A stretch of 64,000 nt of DNA from Gilliamella sp. WF3-4. Its GTDB lineage: Bacteria; Pseudomonadota; Gammaproteobacteria; Enterobacterales; Orbaceae. The DNA is taken from assembly GCF_001690275.1 (NCBI RefSeq), contig NZ_LZGW01000030.1, positions 62,001 through 126,000 on the forward strand. Reading direction: 5' to 3'. Both the position numbers and the translations under genes were made by a program. Under the pieces are notes generated by a model that saw nothing but the letters and a program-made list of their open reading frames with translations, searched no databases and had not been told where the DNA came from. Positions 36,846 through 45,164 of the stretch are shown piece after piece (within the stretch, counting starts at the first letter, position 1; every line of letters begins with the position of its first letter).

Positions 36846-39098
36846 TTATTTATTAATAAGGGTAATTAGTTTTTCTTTATTTAAAGTTGCGGCATCAGTA
36901 CAAAAATATTCATCTAATAAATATTGTTTTTCAAATGATCTAACATCCATATGAATCCAACTATATGTATGATTTCTATCTATTATTGAATTATCCTTTT
37001 TTAAACCTATTGGCTCAGTGCTAAAAAGGTTGCTATTTGCCCATTTGTTTTGCGCATTAAGGTAAGTTGCAAAGAAGTTATCACGAATATACATTAAGGG
37101 TTCAATATTAATGTAAAATCGATGTCTGATTTCCCAATTACCTTTATTAAACTGAATATCTAAAGCTTTTCCTCTGTGATTAGAAGTAGTTCCTCCTTCC
37201 TTATGCAAAGAACATCTATATCCCGATGAAATTTCTCTAAACTTATAAACATTTTGTCTACTTAAATAAAAGTTTAGCGCACAAAATCCAAATAATAATG
37301 ATCTATGTAACCCTGGATATTCATATTTATTAAATTGTTCTGGTGAGGTATTTTTTCCTGAACCATTACCAAATCCACTACATTGTTTAGGAGAACACCT
37401 ACATTTCAGTTGTAACCAAATCGTATTATTAATCGTATATTCTTCTTGAAATCTATCAATTGCTTGTATAACTTGTATATCCACAACGCCAGTTTCCTCA
37501 ACTTGCATATAATCACGTTGAAACTGTTTTATCATCTTTTCTGTTCTTTCAGTAAATTCATCGGTTGGTACATTGCCACCAAAACCTGCAAGGCGGATAT
37601 TAATTTCCCGAATAATCTCATGCTTATCCCCTTTCTGAAAAAGAATCTCGCTTTTAGGGAAATAATCTATCATCGCCACCGGATGAATAAACCACGCCTT
37701 GCCGTCTGCGGATAGATTGGACAGTTTAGGGGTATTGGCATCAGTGTTTGCGGTTGGGTTTTGAGCTTGTGCCTGTGCCACTTCTTTCCACCACAGTGAC
37801 GGTTTAATGCGTTGCTCTTTTTCAAGTTGCCAGTTTGATTTGACATGCTCAAGGGCTTCGTCCACTTTTTTCATGGCAAAGTCTCGATGATAGGGCTCGA
37901 TTATGCCGATTTTATCTAATATCGCTTCAATAGACTCTTTTTTTTGTTGCTTTTCTTCTTCAAACAGCTCATCTATCTCATTCCATTTACTTAATGCTTC
38001 ATCGGCATACCATTCACTTTCATATTTGACCAGTAAATGCCCTATCCGCTCTGCGGCCCAACTTCGGCGTAGACCTTCCTTTAAATAGTTATCCGTAAAA
38101 GAAGGTAAGTGTGTTTTTTTTCGCTGATTGGAATAACGCAAAGTTCCCGTTAAGATTTGATGTAATTCCTGCATCGCTGGCGTGTAATCTTCTAAATCCA
38201 ATTTCGCCGCTTTATTCTTACTAATCTTATTGGATAATTCACCTACCGTCGCCTTCTCTTCTACTGTTTTAAATTCCGGCCAGTACCATGGAGAAACCAA
38301 TTTGATATGCGCTTGTGCGCCTGCTGTAATGTTTACCCAACCTTGTATCAGTACCCCTTGTCGATTCAATGCCTGAATATAACGCCATACCGAATCAGGG
38401 TTAGCATCATCGACCGCCATTAAACTCTCATCCCCCGATGTGTCAAGTAATATTGTGCGTGGAAAGTAGACAGTGTTGCTTTCGGTTGCTTTGGGTAAAT
38501 TATCTAACGATAATGGAAATTTTTTCCAATAAGCGAGTTTTTGACTTAATTGCCCAGATTGCCGGCCTAGGTGGGAGACTTCATTAGCGTCTATCCAGTA
38601 ATGCTTATCCTCAACAATAAAACGAATTGTAAAGCAACCTTTATTATCATCGGTCGGCTCAGAGTAGACACCCGGTAGCGTTATCTGTGGCGCGCCACTA
38701 CTCACTAGCTCAACTTCAGTGGGGATGTCATTTAAGGTTAGTTCAGGATAAAGAAAGCGGTTAATATCAATCAACCGCGCTTTATCTGTTTGCGCTAAAC
38801 GGTACCATTGTTTTTGCGGTATGGTGTTTTGCGTTTTACCGTTAATCCCATTAATCCCACCGCCTAACGGCGTATTGAATGAAGACTGTCGTGAAGCGTC
38901 AAAATATATCAATGGTATACTAAAAGTATATTCCGGTTTGATTTTAACATAGTAATAGTTACTGCTATCTATAAAATGAATCCCTATGCCACTGTTTAAA
39001 TAGCTATCTGCCGGAGGCTGGATTAATTGGGCCTCTTTTTCAACTAAAATGATTGTCTTTTCACTTTCCGGAAGCTTGTCCGTTAAGATGAGTTTCAT
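36846..39098 (-). CDS. T6SS effector candidate: scaffold + peptidoglycan binding + M15 D,D/L,D-carboxypeptidase-like domain
   Basis: The 750-aa product has an N-terminal scaffold (1-470) of a different subtype from the vgrG-linked effector, but with the same order: SH3-like/beta region, helical EYESEW region, KPSLWWKEVAQA, then DGKAWFIHPVAM ending at 476. After the junction come a peptidoglycan-binding domain (about 485-555; KGDKHEIIREINIRL ... IKQFQRDY ... TGVVD) and an M15/VanY-type zinc peptidase. Its ligands are His641 and Asp647 in SNHRGKALDI and His716 in WIHMDV. It cuts peptide stems by family analogy. Full length at the 5' end is uncertain: no vgrG or PAAR precedes it, so it may be a displaced cassette. 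Confidence 0.8.
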   Translation of the reverse strand: MKLILTDKLPESEKTIILVEKEAQLIQPPADSYLNSGIGIHFIDSSNYYYVKIKPEYTFSIPLIYFDASRQSSFNTPLGGGINGINGKTQNTIPQKQWYRLAQTDKARLIDINRFLYPELTLNDIPTEVELVSSGAPQITLPGVYSEPTDDNKGCFTIRFIVEDKHYWIDANEVSHLGRQSGQLSQKLAYWKKFPLSLDNLPKATESNTVYFPRTILLDTSGDESLMAVDDANPDSVWRYIQALNRQGVLIQGWVNITAGAQAHIKLVSPWYWPEFKTVEEKATVGELSNKISKNKAAKLDLEDYTPAMQELHQILTGTLRYSNQRKKTHLPSFTDNYLKEGLRRSWAAERIGHLLVKYESEWYADEALSKWNEIDELFEEEKQQKKESIEAILDKIGIIEPYHRDFAMKKVDEALEHVKSNWQLEKEQRIKPSLWWKEVAQAQAQNPTANTDANTPKLSNLSADGKAWFIHPVAMIDYFPKSEILFQKGDKHEIIREINIRLAGFGGNVPTDEFTERTEKMIKQFQRDYMQVEETGVVDIQVIQAIDRFQEEYTINNTIWLQLKCRCSPKQCSGFGNGSGKNTSPEQFNKYEYPGLHRSLLFGFCALNFYLSRQNVYKFREISSGYRCSLHKEGGTTSNHRGKALDIQFNKGNWEIRHRFYINIEPLMYIRDNFFATYLNAQNKWANSNLFSTEPIGLKKDNSIIDRNHTYSWIHMDVRSFEKQYLLDEYFCTDAATLNKEKLITLINK

Positions 39099-39122
39099 GA
39101 TGACTAGCTAGTACTTTTGTCA

Positions 39123-40217
39123 TTAATGATAAGTTAATTGTTCATCTGTTGGTTGTCTGTAAGCAGTAAAATGATTTTCACTAACAAAAAATAATATATT
39201 TTTCATATAAATTGCCTGATTACCATTTAATAAAAACTTTGATAATGGTGTTTTTTCAAAGCCATGGATGGTAATGTATTCTAATTCATTACTAATATCA
39301 ATATCATAACTTTTAAAATTTTCTACATGCTGTTGATATAATTCATTATTATCAAAAAATCGTTTTGAATTAGCCTTGCCAAAGGTGACAGAAAAAGCTT
39401 GTTGATAATTAATACAAAGTTTTTTCTCATTAGAATTTAAAGTTAATATTATACTTTCAAACTGATCGTAATCTAACCCATGAGCAAAACGTAAATAATT
39501 ATTTCCTTGTTTACTGGTTAGTAAAAGACTTTTTTTAGAATGTATATTATTATCTTTAGTAGCAAATTCTTTATAGCAATTAGATATTACAGGCATTTCT
39601 TTAAACTGCCCATCTTTAGTTATTTTATAATGTTGTATTTCAATTGTTTCATCAGTAAAGCGTTGTTGACGTTCAATTTGGTAATTTTTATCAATACTAT
39701 AATAAATAAACCCTTGGGCAAGATCGTCTATTTCAGAGTTTTTTCTTGTTAATCCATTAGGATTTTTCAAAATAATCTTATCAAGCACATCAAAATTATC
39801 AGAAAATAGGTAAAGATAAGTTATCATTTCTCCATTTCCTTGTAGTCCTTCAATTAAAATTGGATTGATATTGTGATGAATGGTTGGAAGTTTTATACCT
39901 GAAATGTTAGTTATATAATCGTGATGTTGAGCATATAAATTATTATTAGATAATTGTAAATAATTAACAAAACTTGGAGAAATATTATGGGGATAATATT
40001 CATTTTCATTAAAAAAATTATAATAAAAATGTTTATAATTATTGTCTTTAATAAAGTTTCCTGTAATCCGAGAATTATGCGGTAGTTTAAGGGATGGAAA
40101 GTGTTCACTTATTTGTTTAAAAGAATTTTTGTTGGCATAACAATAAGAATAATTATAAAAAATAAAAATAAAGAAAATAAATTTCTTTAACCTGTCATAT
40201 TTTTTTAATCTTGCCAT
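39123..40217 (-). CDS. Exported or anchored hypothetical, possible immunity protein
   Basis: The 364-aa product has an N-terminal hydrophobic segment (about 12-28) followed by CYANKNS, a likely signal peptide. Residues near 168-205 read FIYYSIDKNYQIERQQRF ... EIQHYKITKDGQFKEM, the same signature as the other immunity candidates. Here about 150 further residues follow, so the protein may be a fusion of two domains. It lies between the M15 effector and the 316-aa paralogue. No family recognised. Confidence 0.6.
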   Translation of the reverse strand: MARLKKYDRLKKFIFFIFIFYNYSYCYANKNSFKQISEHFPSLKLPHNSRITGNFIKDNNYKHFYYNFFNENEYYPHNISPSFVNYLQLSNNNLYAQHHDYITNISGIKLPTIHHNINPILIEGLQGNGEMITYLYLFSDNFDVLDKIILKNPNGLTRKNSEIDDLAQGFIYYSIDKNYQIERQQRFTDETIEIQHYKITKDGQFKEMPVISNCYKEFATKDNNIHSKKSLLLTSKQGNNYLRFAHGLDYDQFESIILTLNSNEKKLCINYQQAFSVTFGKANSKRFFDNNELYQQHVENFKSYDIDISNELEYITIHGFEKTPLSKFLLNGNQAIYMKNILFFVSENHFTAYRQPTDEQLTYH

Positions 40218-40367
40218 TTTGATATCCCCATTTTTTTATTTTCTTTAGAAAAATTGCTTTTGTGGTTATTAATTAATATGTATTTTATTTATTATAACCA
40301 ATTAGTTATTGATTAAATTACACTCAATAAGCTTTTGTATTTTATTAAATAGCTAAGCCTAAATAGC

Positions 40368-41318
40368 TTATCTTTTTAATTTAACAAAAATTCCATTTTC
40401 ATTAATAATATAGTTTGTTTGATTTAAGAAAATTGTTGTTTTTTTATATCCATCATACGGGGATTCAATTTTTTTAATAGTTATACGAAAATTTTCATCA
40501 ATAAGATACTTGTTCCAAATACCACCATCCTCTAATTCAACATTTTCACCCAGTTCCATACGATCAATGAAATCAAAATCCTCAGAAAGGCTAATTAACG
40601 ATAATTGAGGTGCACCAGAAATGGAATATGAAAATAATAGTATTAAATTTATTTTTTTATATTTTTTCAATTTTATTGCATGAAGATAATCATCCTGAAC
40701 TATGCCTTTTAAAAAAAAATTAAATTCATCAGGTATCGGTAAAAAACTATCATTTTCTTCAGGAGGCCAATAGCGATCAACTAATGGAAGAACCGCAGTA
40801 TTTAAATTATTATAAATATTCGCCAGCTCTTGGCGCATTTTTCGTTTATTTTTAAACGTTAAAATAATTTCATTATTAATAAATAAGAAAAGGTAATCAG
40901 AATTAAACACTAATGATTGATTTAAATTATATTGCTCGGACAATGTTTCAGAAATGAAATATTGATTTTCTTGTTGATGGTCAGTTAAATTTAAACGTTT
41001 TAATTCTTTTTGTAATAAACTCCTAAAGTTTGGTATTAAATTATCATTTATTGGTTTTATACCAATAGAGTATTTCTCATTAAATATTAATTGATACTGG
41101 TTGCTTGTAATCAATAATCCATTAAATAATTCGGATAATTGATAAACACTTTCAGAATCAGATAAGGAATTAGGGAAATAATTAATATTGACTAACTGCC
41201 ATTCTGTCGTGTCTTCTTTTATCAATTCCTTTACATTATTTTCTAATTCAGCATTTGCTATCAATGTGATAAGGCAACATAAACACACAATGGCAAATCT
41301 ATTTATTATTTTTAACAT
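40368..41318 (-). CDS. Exported hypothetical, paralogue of the M15 immunity candidate
   Basis: The 316-aa product parallels the 336-aa protein at 35.8-36.8 kb: TEWQLVNINYFPN, QSLVFNSDYLFLFINNEIILTFK, QLSLISLSEDFDFIDRMELGE, and NYIINENGIFVKLKR at the end. A signal peptide is present (cut near ANA). It follows a 209-bp relic of an M15 effector 3' end, so the duplication carried effector tail and immunity gene together and the toxin part was then lost. A retained orphan immunity gene is the simplest reading. Confidence 0.7.
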   Translation of the reverse strand: MLKIINRFAIVCLCCLITLIANAELENNVKELIKEDTTEWQLVNINYFPNSLSDSESVYQLSELFNGLLITSNQYQLIFNEKYSIGIKPINDNLIPNFRSLLQKELKRLNLTDHQQENQYFISETLSEQYNLNQSLVFNSDYLFLFINNEIILTFKNKRKMRQELANIYNNLNTAVLPLVDRYWPPEENDSFLPIPDEFNFFLKGIVQDDYLHAIKLKKYKKINLILLFSYSISGAPQLSLISLSEDFDFIDRMELGENVELEDGGIWNKYLIDENFRITIKKIESPYDGYKKTTIFLNQTNYIINENGIFVKLKR

Positions 41319-41346
41319 TATTAACCTCTATAGTAGGCTATTTAAG

Positions 41347-41555
41347 CTATTTATTAATAACTGTAATTAGTTTTTCTTTATTTAAAGTTGTGGCATCAGT
41401 ACAAAAATATTCATCTAATAAATATTGTTTTTCAAATGATCTAACATCCATATGAATCCAACTATATGTATGATTTCTATCTATTATTGAATTATCCTTT
41501 TTTAAACCTATTGGCTCAGTGCTAAAAAGGTTGCTATTTGCCCATTTGTTTTGCG
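41347..41555 (-). pseudogene. 3' end of an M15 effector gene (relic)
   Basis: Nearly identical to 36846-37054, the last 69 codons of the M15 effector, ending in its own TAG (41347-41349) instead of TAA. Homology stops abruptly after 41555, so this is the truncated tail of a second effector copy preserved in front of its immunity paralogue. Confidence 0.85.
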
Positions 41556-41580
41556 AGGACCACTGGATTAATTTTGTAGC

Positions 41581-41811
41581 CTAATCTATTGGTTTGCGTA
41601 TCATATTCTTTAGAGCGGTTACCTGTTTATTCATTGCAATTTCAAAATGTAAATGAGGGCTACAAAGCCCTTTAGCGTTACCCATATCACCAGTATATGC
41701 AACTAATTCTCCAGATTTAACTCTTCTTTTTTTAAAACTGTCGAACTTAAATAAAAATATCGAATTTCTCTTTTCGAAATATGATTTATCATTGTTGGTT
41801 TTTTCTTTTTT
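41581..41811 (-). pseudogene. C-terminal fragment of an M23 (LytM-type) endopeptidase toxin domain
   Basis: Minus-strand translation ending at TAG (41581-41583) gives KSGELVAYTGDMGNAKGLCSP-HLHFEIAMNKQ in frame. GELVAYTGDMGN plus HLHFE is the C-terminal zinc/catalytic motif of M23 peptidases. About 76 codons are open but the domain start and any scaffold are missing. It is probably the relic of an effector whose immunity gene is the 192-aa protein downstream. Confidence 0.8.
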
Positions 41812-41880
41812 TGTTTATCATAACAATGTCCTTATAAAACGGGTAATAATTAATGTAGCCTATCCACTATCTAGAGGGAA

Positions 41881-42459
41881 TTAGTGTTGTAGTACTTTAT
41901 CTACTAATTCAAATTTGCCAGATTGAGGATTAATTTTATATTTACTCCAATTGTCAGCTGTTGTTGATTCTAAATCATAAGTGAAAAATAGTGTCCATAA
42001 ATTATAATCATTCAAATAGTATAATTTTTCTGTAGCTAAACTGTTATTGGGATCGTTCATATATTCATAACATACTATAGAATCTACTCTTTCATTATTT
42101 TTATAAGATATTAACTCTATCTCCATAGAATATGGATTGTTAGTTTTTCCTTTTTTCAATTTTAATTCAATATTATTTTTTAGTTTAGAAATTGCTATTT
42201 CATGGTTATTTAGACTACTAAACTGGAGATAATAATTTTTTTTTATTTTTGAAATTGTACATGGCCCCGAGGCATCTTCTTTACAAGTTTTATTTATAGA
42301 TAATATAAATTCTTTGTTTGATACCAATTTTTCCCCGTAAAAATTATTATATGATAAAGAATTTTTGTCTATTCCCCCTACTGCATATACAGTTTTAATA
42401 TTGTATGTAACAAATATTGTAATCAATAGTAGAATTTCAATAGTAACTAGTTTTTTCAT
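41881..42459 (-). CDS. Exported hypothetical, possible immunity to the lost M23 effector
   Basis: The 192-aa product has a signal peptide (hydrophobic 8-25, cut after VYA). The C-terminal region KLYYLNDYNLWTLFF ... WSKYKINPQSGKFELVDKV fits the shared immunity signature. It lies directly downstream of the M23 relic. The start codon abuts four tandem copies of a 5-bp repeat, which could vary its translation. Confidence 0.6.
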   Translation of the reverse strand: MKKLVTIEILLLITIFVTYNIKTVYAVGGIDKNSLSYNNFYGEKLVSNKEFILSINKTCKEDASGPCTISKIKKNYYLQFSSLNNHEIAISKLKNNIELKLKKGKTNNPYSMEIELISYKNNERVDSIVCYEYMNDPNNSLATEKLYYLNDYNLWTLFFTYDLESTTADNWSKYKINPQSGKFELVDKVLQH

Positions 42460-42477
42460 GTTATGTTATGTTATGTT
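42458..42477. repeat. Four tandem ATGTT units at the start of the 192-aa gene
   Basis: Plus-strand ATGTT x4 (AACAT x4 on the coding strand), the last unit forming part of the ATG. It occupies the ribosome-binding region. Changes in copy number would move any SD sequence; phase variation is possible but unproven. Confidence 0.6.
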
Positions 42478-42540
42478 ATTTTATTTCCTTTATAGAGCTG
42501 TCATCAAAACCTGAATGTAAATGAGAATCATGCAGAGTTC

Positions 42541-42607
42541 TTTTTGTCTCTGGTGTGGCACTTTCATATCAGGCGTGTAAACTTCTAAATCCTGACCTAT
42601 TTTATTC
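42541..42607 (-). pseudogene. Effector scaffold scrap
   Basis: Minus-strand translation KNKIGQDLEVYTPDMK matches KNKAAKLDLEDYTPAMQELHQ in the M15-type scaffold. It follows the first 353-aa immunity gene. A related scrap sits after the second copy (49683-49760). Confidence 0.65.
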
Positions 42608-43669
42608 TTAATCATTGTGACATTTTACGATTCCTTGTTTATCACGATTTTCACACGAAATCGATTCCAATAGCTTGAAATGCCCACTGTTATCTATTTT
42701 ATAATGCCTCCATTTTTCAATATCATGCGTTTCTTCACTACCAACATAATTTAGTAACCAAATATTCTTAAAATCTTCATCAATATAGTAATACTGTATA
42801 AAAGCAGCCGAGTCTAAAATTCTCCAGCTATAAATGGATAATCTATCAATTAATTTATTATCTTTTTCAATATTTAAATACATTTCGAAACCAAACTCTT
42901 TGTGCGGTTTTTTAGTTAAATTGTATTGATATTCTCCTTTTTGATATATCACTTTCTTTTTGTCAAATAAAGTTTCACTAACTTTACTAAAATAAGAAGC
43001 TAATTCGTGCAAATCACACTCATTATAAAAGTATGAATTATAATAAGATCCATCATCAGGGAAATCACACTTCTTATTCATATCATCTACAATTTTTTTA
43101 TTAGTCAACATTGGATGACCAAACCAACTAAATTCACGATTTGGTATCTTATAATTAAATCCTCTATAGGTTACAGGTGATCCGTTATTTTTTTCTATAC
43201 GCTTCGAAAATGTTATCAAGTAACCTGACTTGGTCAAAAAAACAAAATAATTGTCGATCCTTATTAAATCAGTCAAACCTTCTTTTAAGCATAAATCATC
43301 TTTGTCATTATTAGGAAATTTTATTGCTTCAAATTGATATCCTAAAGGGATTTTTTCCTCTGAAAAAATTTTTTTATACTCCTCTACTTTTTCTGTGGTT
43401 TTCCAATAAGATAAAGGGGAAGCAATATCTGTTGTCGTCTCATACGCAATAAAACAAATTGTATCGACTATAACTTCTCCATCAATTAATATGAGTTTAA
43501 TTTTCGAATATCTTTCTATTAAACTTTCTCTTTCAGAATCGGATCCTCCTCCAGAAACAGAATTTTTTGAAACTTTATAAAAATCCCAAATATCCGGAGA
43601 TTCATTTGAATGTACATATCCTATAGAAAACATAAAAAATAAAATCAAAGTTAAACAATTTTTTTTCAT
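42608..43669 (-). CDS. Exported hypothetical, immunity candidate (copy A of a duplicated gene)
   Basis: The 353-aa product has a signal peptide (KKNCLTLILFFMFSIGYVHS, cut near residue 21). It ends AAFIQYYYIDEDFKNIWLLNYVG ... WRHYKIDNSGHFKLLESI, the full form of the shared C-terminal signature. It is nearly identical to the gene at 49763-50824. Both copies follow the tail of the same lost effector (HNSHL ... EKFDF) and precede scaffold scraps. Family not recognised. Confidence 0.7.
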   Translation of the reverse strand: MKKNCLTLILFFMFSIGYVHSNESPDIWDFYKVSKNSVSGGGSDSERESLIERYSKIKLILIDGEVIVDTICFIAYETTTDIASPLSYWKTTEKVEEYKKIFSEEKIPLGYQFEAIKFPNNDKDDLCLKEGLTDLIRIDNYFVFLTKSGYLITFSKRIEKNNGSPVTYRGFNYKIPNREFSWFGHPMLTNKKIVDDMNKKCDFPDDGSYYNSYFYNECDLHELASYFSKVSETLFDKKKVIYQKGEYQYNLTKKPHKEFGFEMYLNIEKDNKLIDRLSIYSWRILDSAAFIQYYYIDEDFKNIWLLNYVGSEETHDIEKWRHYKIDNSGHFKLLESISCENRDKQGIVKCHND

Positions 43670-43701
43670 TTCACATTATCCTGCTAATTTAAAATTTCGA
43701 A

Positions 43702-43773
43702 TTATTCAATTGCTTTAATTGCATTAAAATCAAATTTTTCTGTATGCAAATGACTATTATGCCAATCCAAAAT
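43702..43773 (-). pseudogene. 3' tail of an unidentified effector (copy A)
   Basis: In-frame minus-strand tail LDWHNSHLHTEKFDFNAIK ending in TAA (43702-43704), directly before the 353-aa immunity gene. The same tail, with a 2-nt deletion, precedes the second 353-aa copy. The toxin family is unknown. Confidence 0.6.
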
Positions 43774-43832
43774 TGACATTTAGCATTGTCAAAGTTAATG
43801 ATATTTTTTACTAATCGTTTTGATAAAGTGCT

Positions 43833-43859
43833 CTCTGTGTCAATTAAATTGACACAGAG
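43833..43859. repeat. 27-bp palindrome
   Basis: CTCTGTGTCAATT (43833-43845), one central A, AATTGACACAGAG (43847-43859): perfect 13-bp arms. No T run follows on either strand. Only one arm is kept in the duplicate at about 49441. It could be an operator, a mobile-element end or the recombination joint of the duplication. Confidence 0.7.
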
Positions 43860-43946
43860 TTATGTAAAATCTTGAGCATCAATATAGGCTAGTAAAAGTA
43901 ATGAAGAAAGCACCTTATTATTCTAATTTATATTTAGTCACATTCA

Positions 43947-44543
43947 TTATTCAAAGTTAATATTACCTTTATCATCAATAAAATAATAACTTACCTTATG
44001 TTGTTCAGTCATAAGCTTGTTTGTTTCTATACCAATGCAATATTCTGATTCTATTATTTCAAATTTCTTATTTTTATAAATACGTGTTTTTTTATTGATT
44101 GAGCATTCTGCTTGTGCACCATCCACAACAATCATTTTGCTAATCAGTTGATTACTCTTATCAAAAATCTGTAACTCAAGGGTTGGAAGGTTATAATATG
44201 AATCTTGATCATTATGATCCCAATAAGCAAAAAGAAACACATTTAGATTGCTATCAAGTGGAAGCTTTTTAAATAATATAGCTTTACCTGTGTAAGGTTT
44301 TCTATGCTCAACCATACTTAATAAAGGCGTATTAGGGTCAAAAAGTGCGTTTAGTGGGTTTTTTTTATCATAAACTTGATTATTATCAGCAAAAAAGTCT
44401 TTTAAAGAATGATAGGACGATGTTTTTTTTGAATATCCCTTAAATTCATAAAGAATATTATTGGGATCTTTATTTTTATCTTCTGCGAAAGAAAATAACG
44501 AAATCAATAAAATGCATATAGGGAAAAATTTAAATCTAATCAT
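43947..44543 (-). CDS. Exported hypothetical, immunity candidate
   Basis: The 198-aa product has a signal peptide (ICILLISLFSFA, cut near residue 20). The C-terminus is IGIETNKL ... VSYYFIDDKGNINFE, a variant of the shared signature. Its last 45 or so codons are duplicated at 49508-49673. It lies 70 nt after the 180-aa gene, in the run behind the AmpD-like effector. No family recognised. Confidence 0.6.
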   Translation of the reverse strand: MIRFKFFPICILLISLFSFAEDKNKDPNNILYEFKGYSKKTSSYHSLKDFFADNNQVYDKKNPLNALFDPNTPLLSMVEHRKPYTGKAILFKKLPLDSNLNVFLFAYWDHNDQDSYYNLPTLELQIFDKSNQLISKMIVVDGAQAECSINKKTRIYKNKKFEIIESEYCIGIETNKLMTEQHKVSYYFIDDKGNINFE

Positions 44544-44612
44544 TTTTAATCCTGTACATTTATAATTAAGTTAAAATCAAAACTGCCGTGGTTTTTTACT
44601 ATTAAAAACAAT

Positions 44613-45155
44613 TTATAATTTATCTAAATATGCACAACCTTCAAATATTTCACCTTTATAATCAATAAAAATTTCATATATTGAAGTTATCTCATCAAGA
44701 TTTGCTTCACAAAAAGTTCCTTTGGGAAGACTGCGAATTAAGCCATATACACCATCTTTAGAATGAAAAATAACCAAAAAATTTCTTGTTAAAGAAGAAT
44801 TTTTTATATCTATGGCAATATTTATATTTTTTTCTTTTAGAGATATGAATTGCAATTTATTCTTACTTATTTTAGCATTCCAAAATGGTTCATAACCATT
44901 AGCATAAAAACCTATAGAGTTTTTGTTAACTTTATCCCAAAAATTATGTGGCGATAACATATCTGTTTGTTCCATTTTCTGTAACTCTGATAAATTTATC
45001 CAATCTATCATTCCATTTTTAAGATTTAAGAAATTCTGCTTACCATTTTCCATGCTTCCTAAAGATAAAAATTCTTGATAGGATGAATTAGTATATACCT
45101 CTTGAGCTAATAACAAGTTAGGTAATAGCAAAAATAATAAAATTAATTTTTTCAT
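44613..45155 (-). CDS. Exported META/COG3650-like protein, probable immunity to the AmpD-like effector
   Basis: The 180-aa product starts with a short signal peptide (LILLFLLLPNLLLA, cut before QEV). It has GFYANGYEPFWNAKISKNKLQFISL and a final FEGCAYLDKL. The G-x-EPFW ... GC-(Y/x) pattern recalls small envelope proteins of the COG3650/META type. It begins 9 nt after the amidase effector stop, the position expected for a cognate immunity gene. Confidence 0.65.
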   Translation of the reverse strand: MKKLILLFLLLPNLLLAQEVYTNSSYQEFLSLGSMENGKQNFLNLKNGMIDWINLSELQKMEQTDMLSPHNFWDKVNKNSIGFYANGYEPFWNAKISKNKLQFISLKEKNINIAIDIKNSSLTRNFLVIFHSKDGVYGLIRSLPKGTFCEANLDEITSIYEIFIDYKGEIFEGCAYLDKL

Positions 45156-45164
45156 ATAATAACC

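Noticed and set aside
41561-41811. M23 fragment as a functional small gene
   Set aside because: No start codon context, the domain is only the C-terminal part, and stops lie just upstream (TGA TAA).
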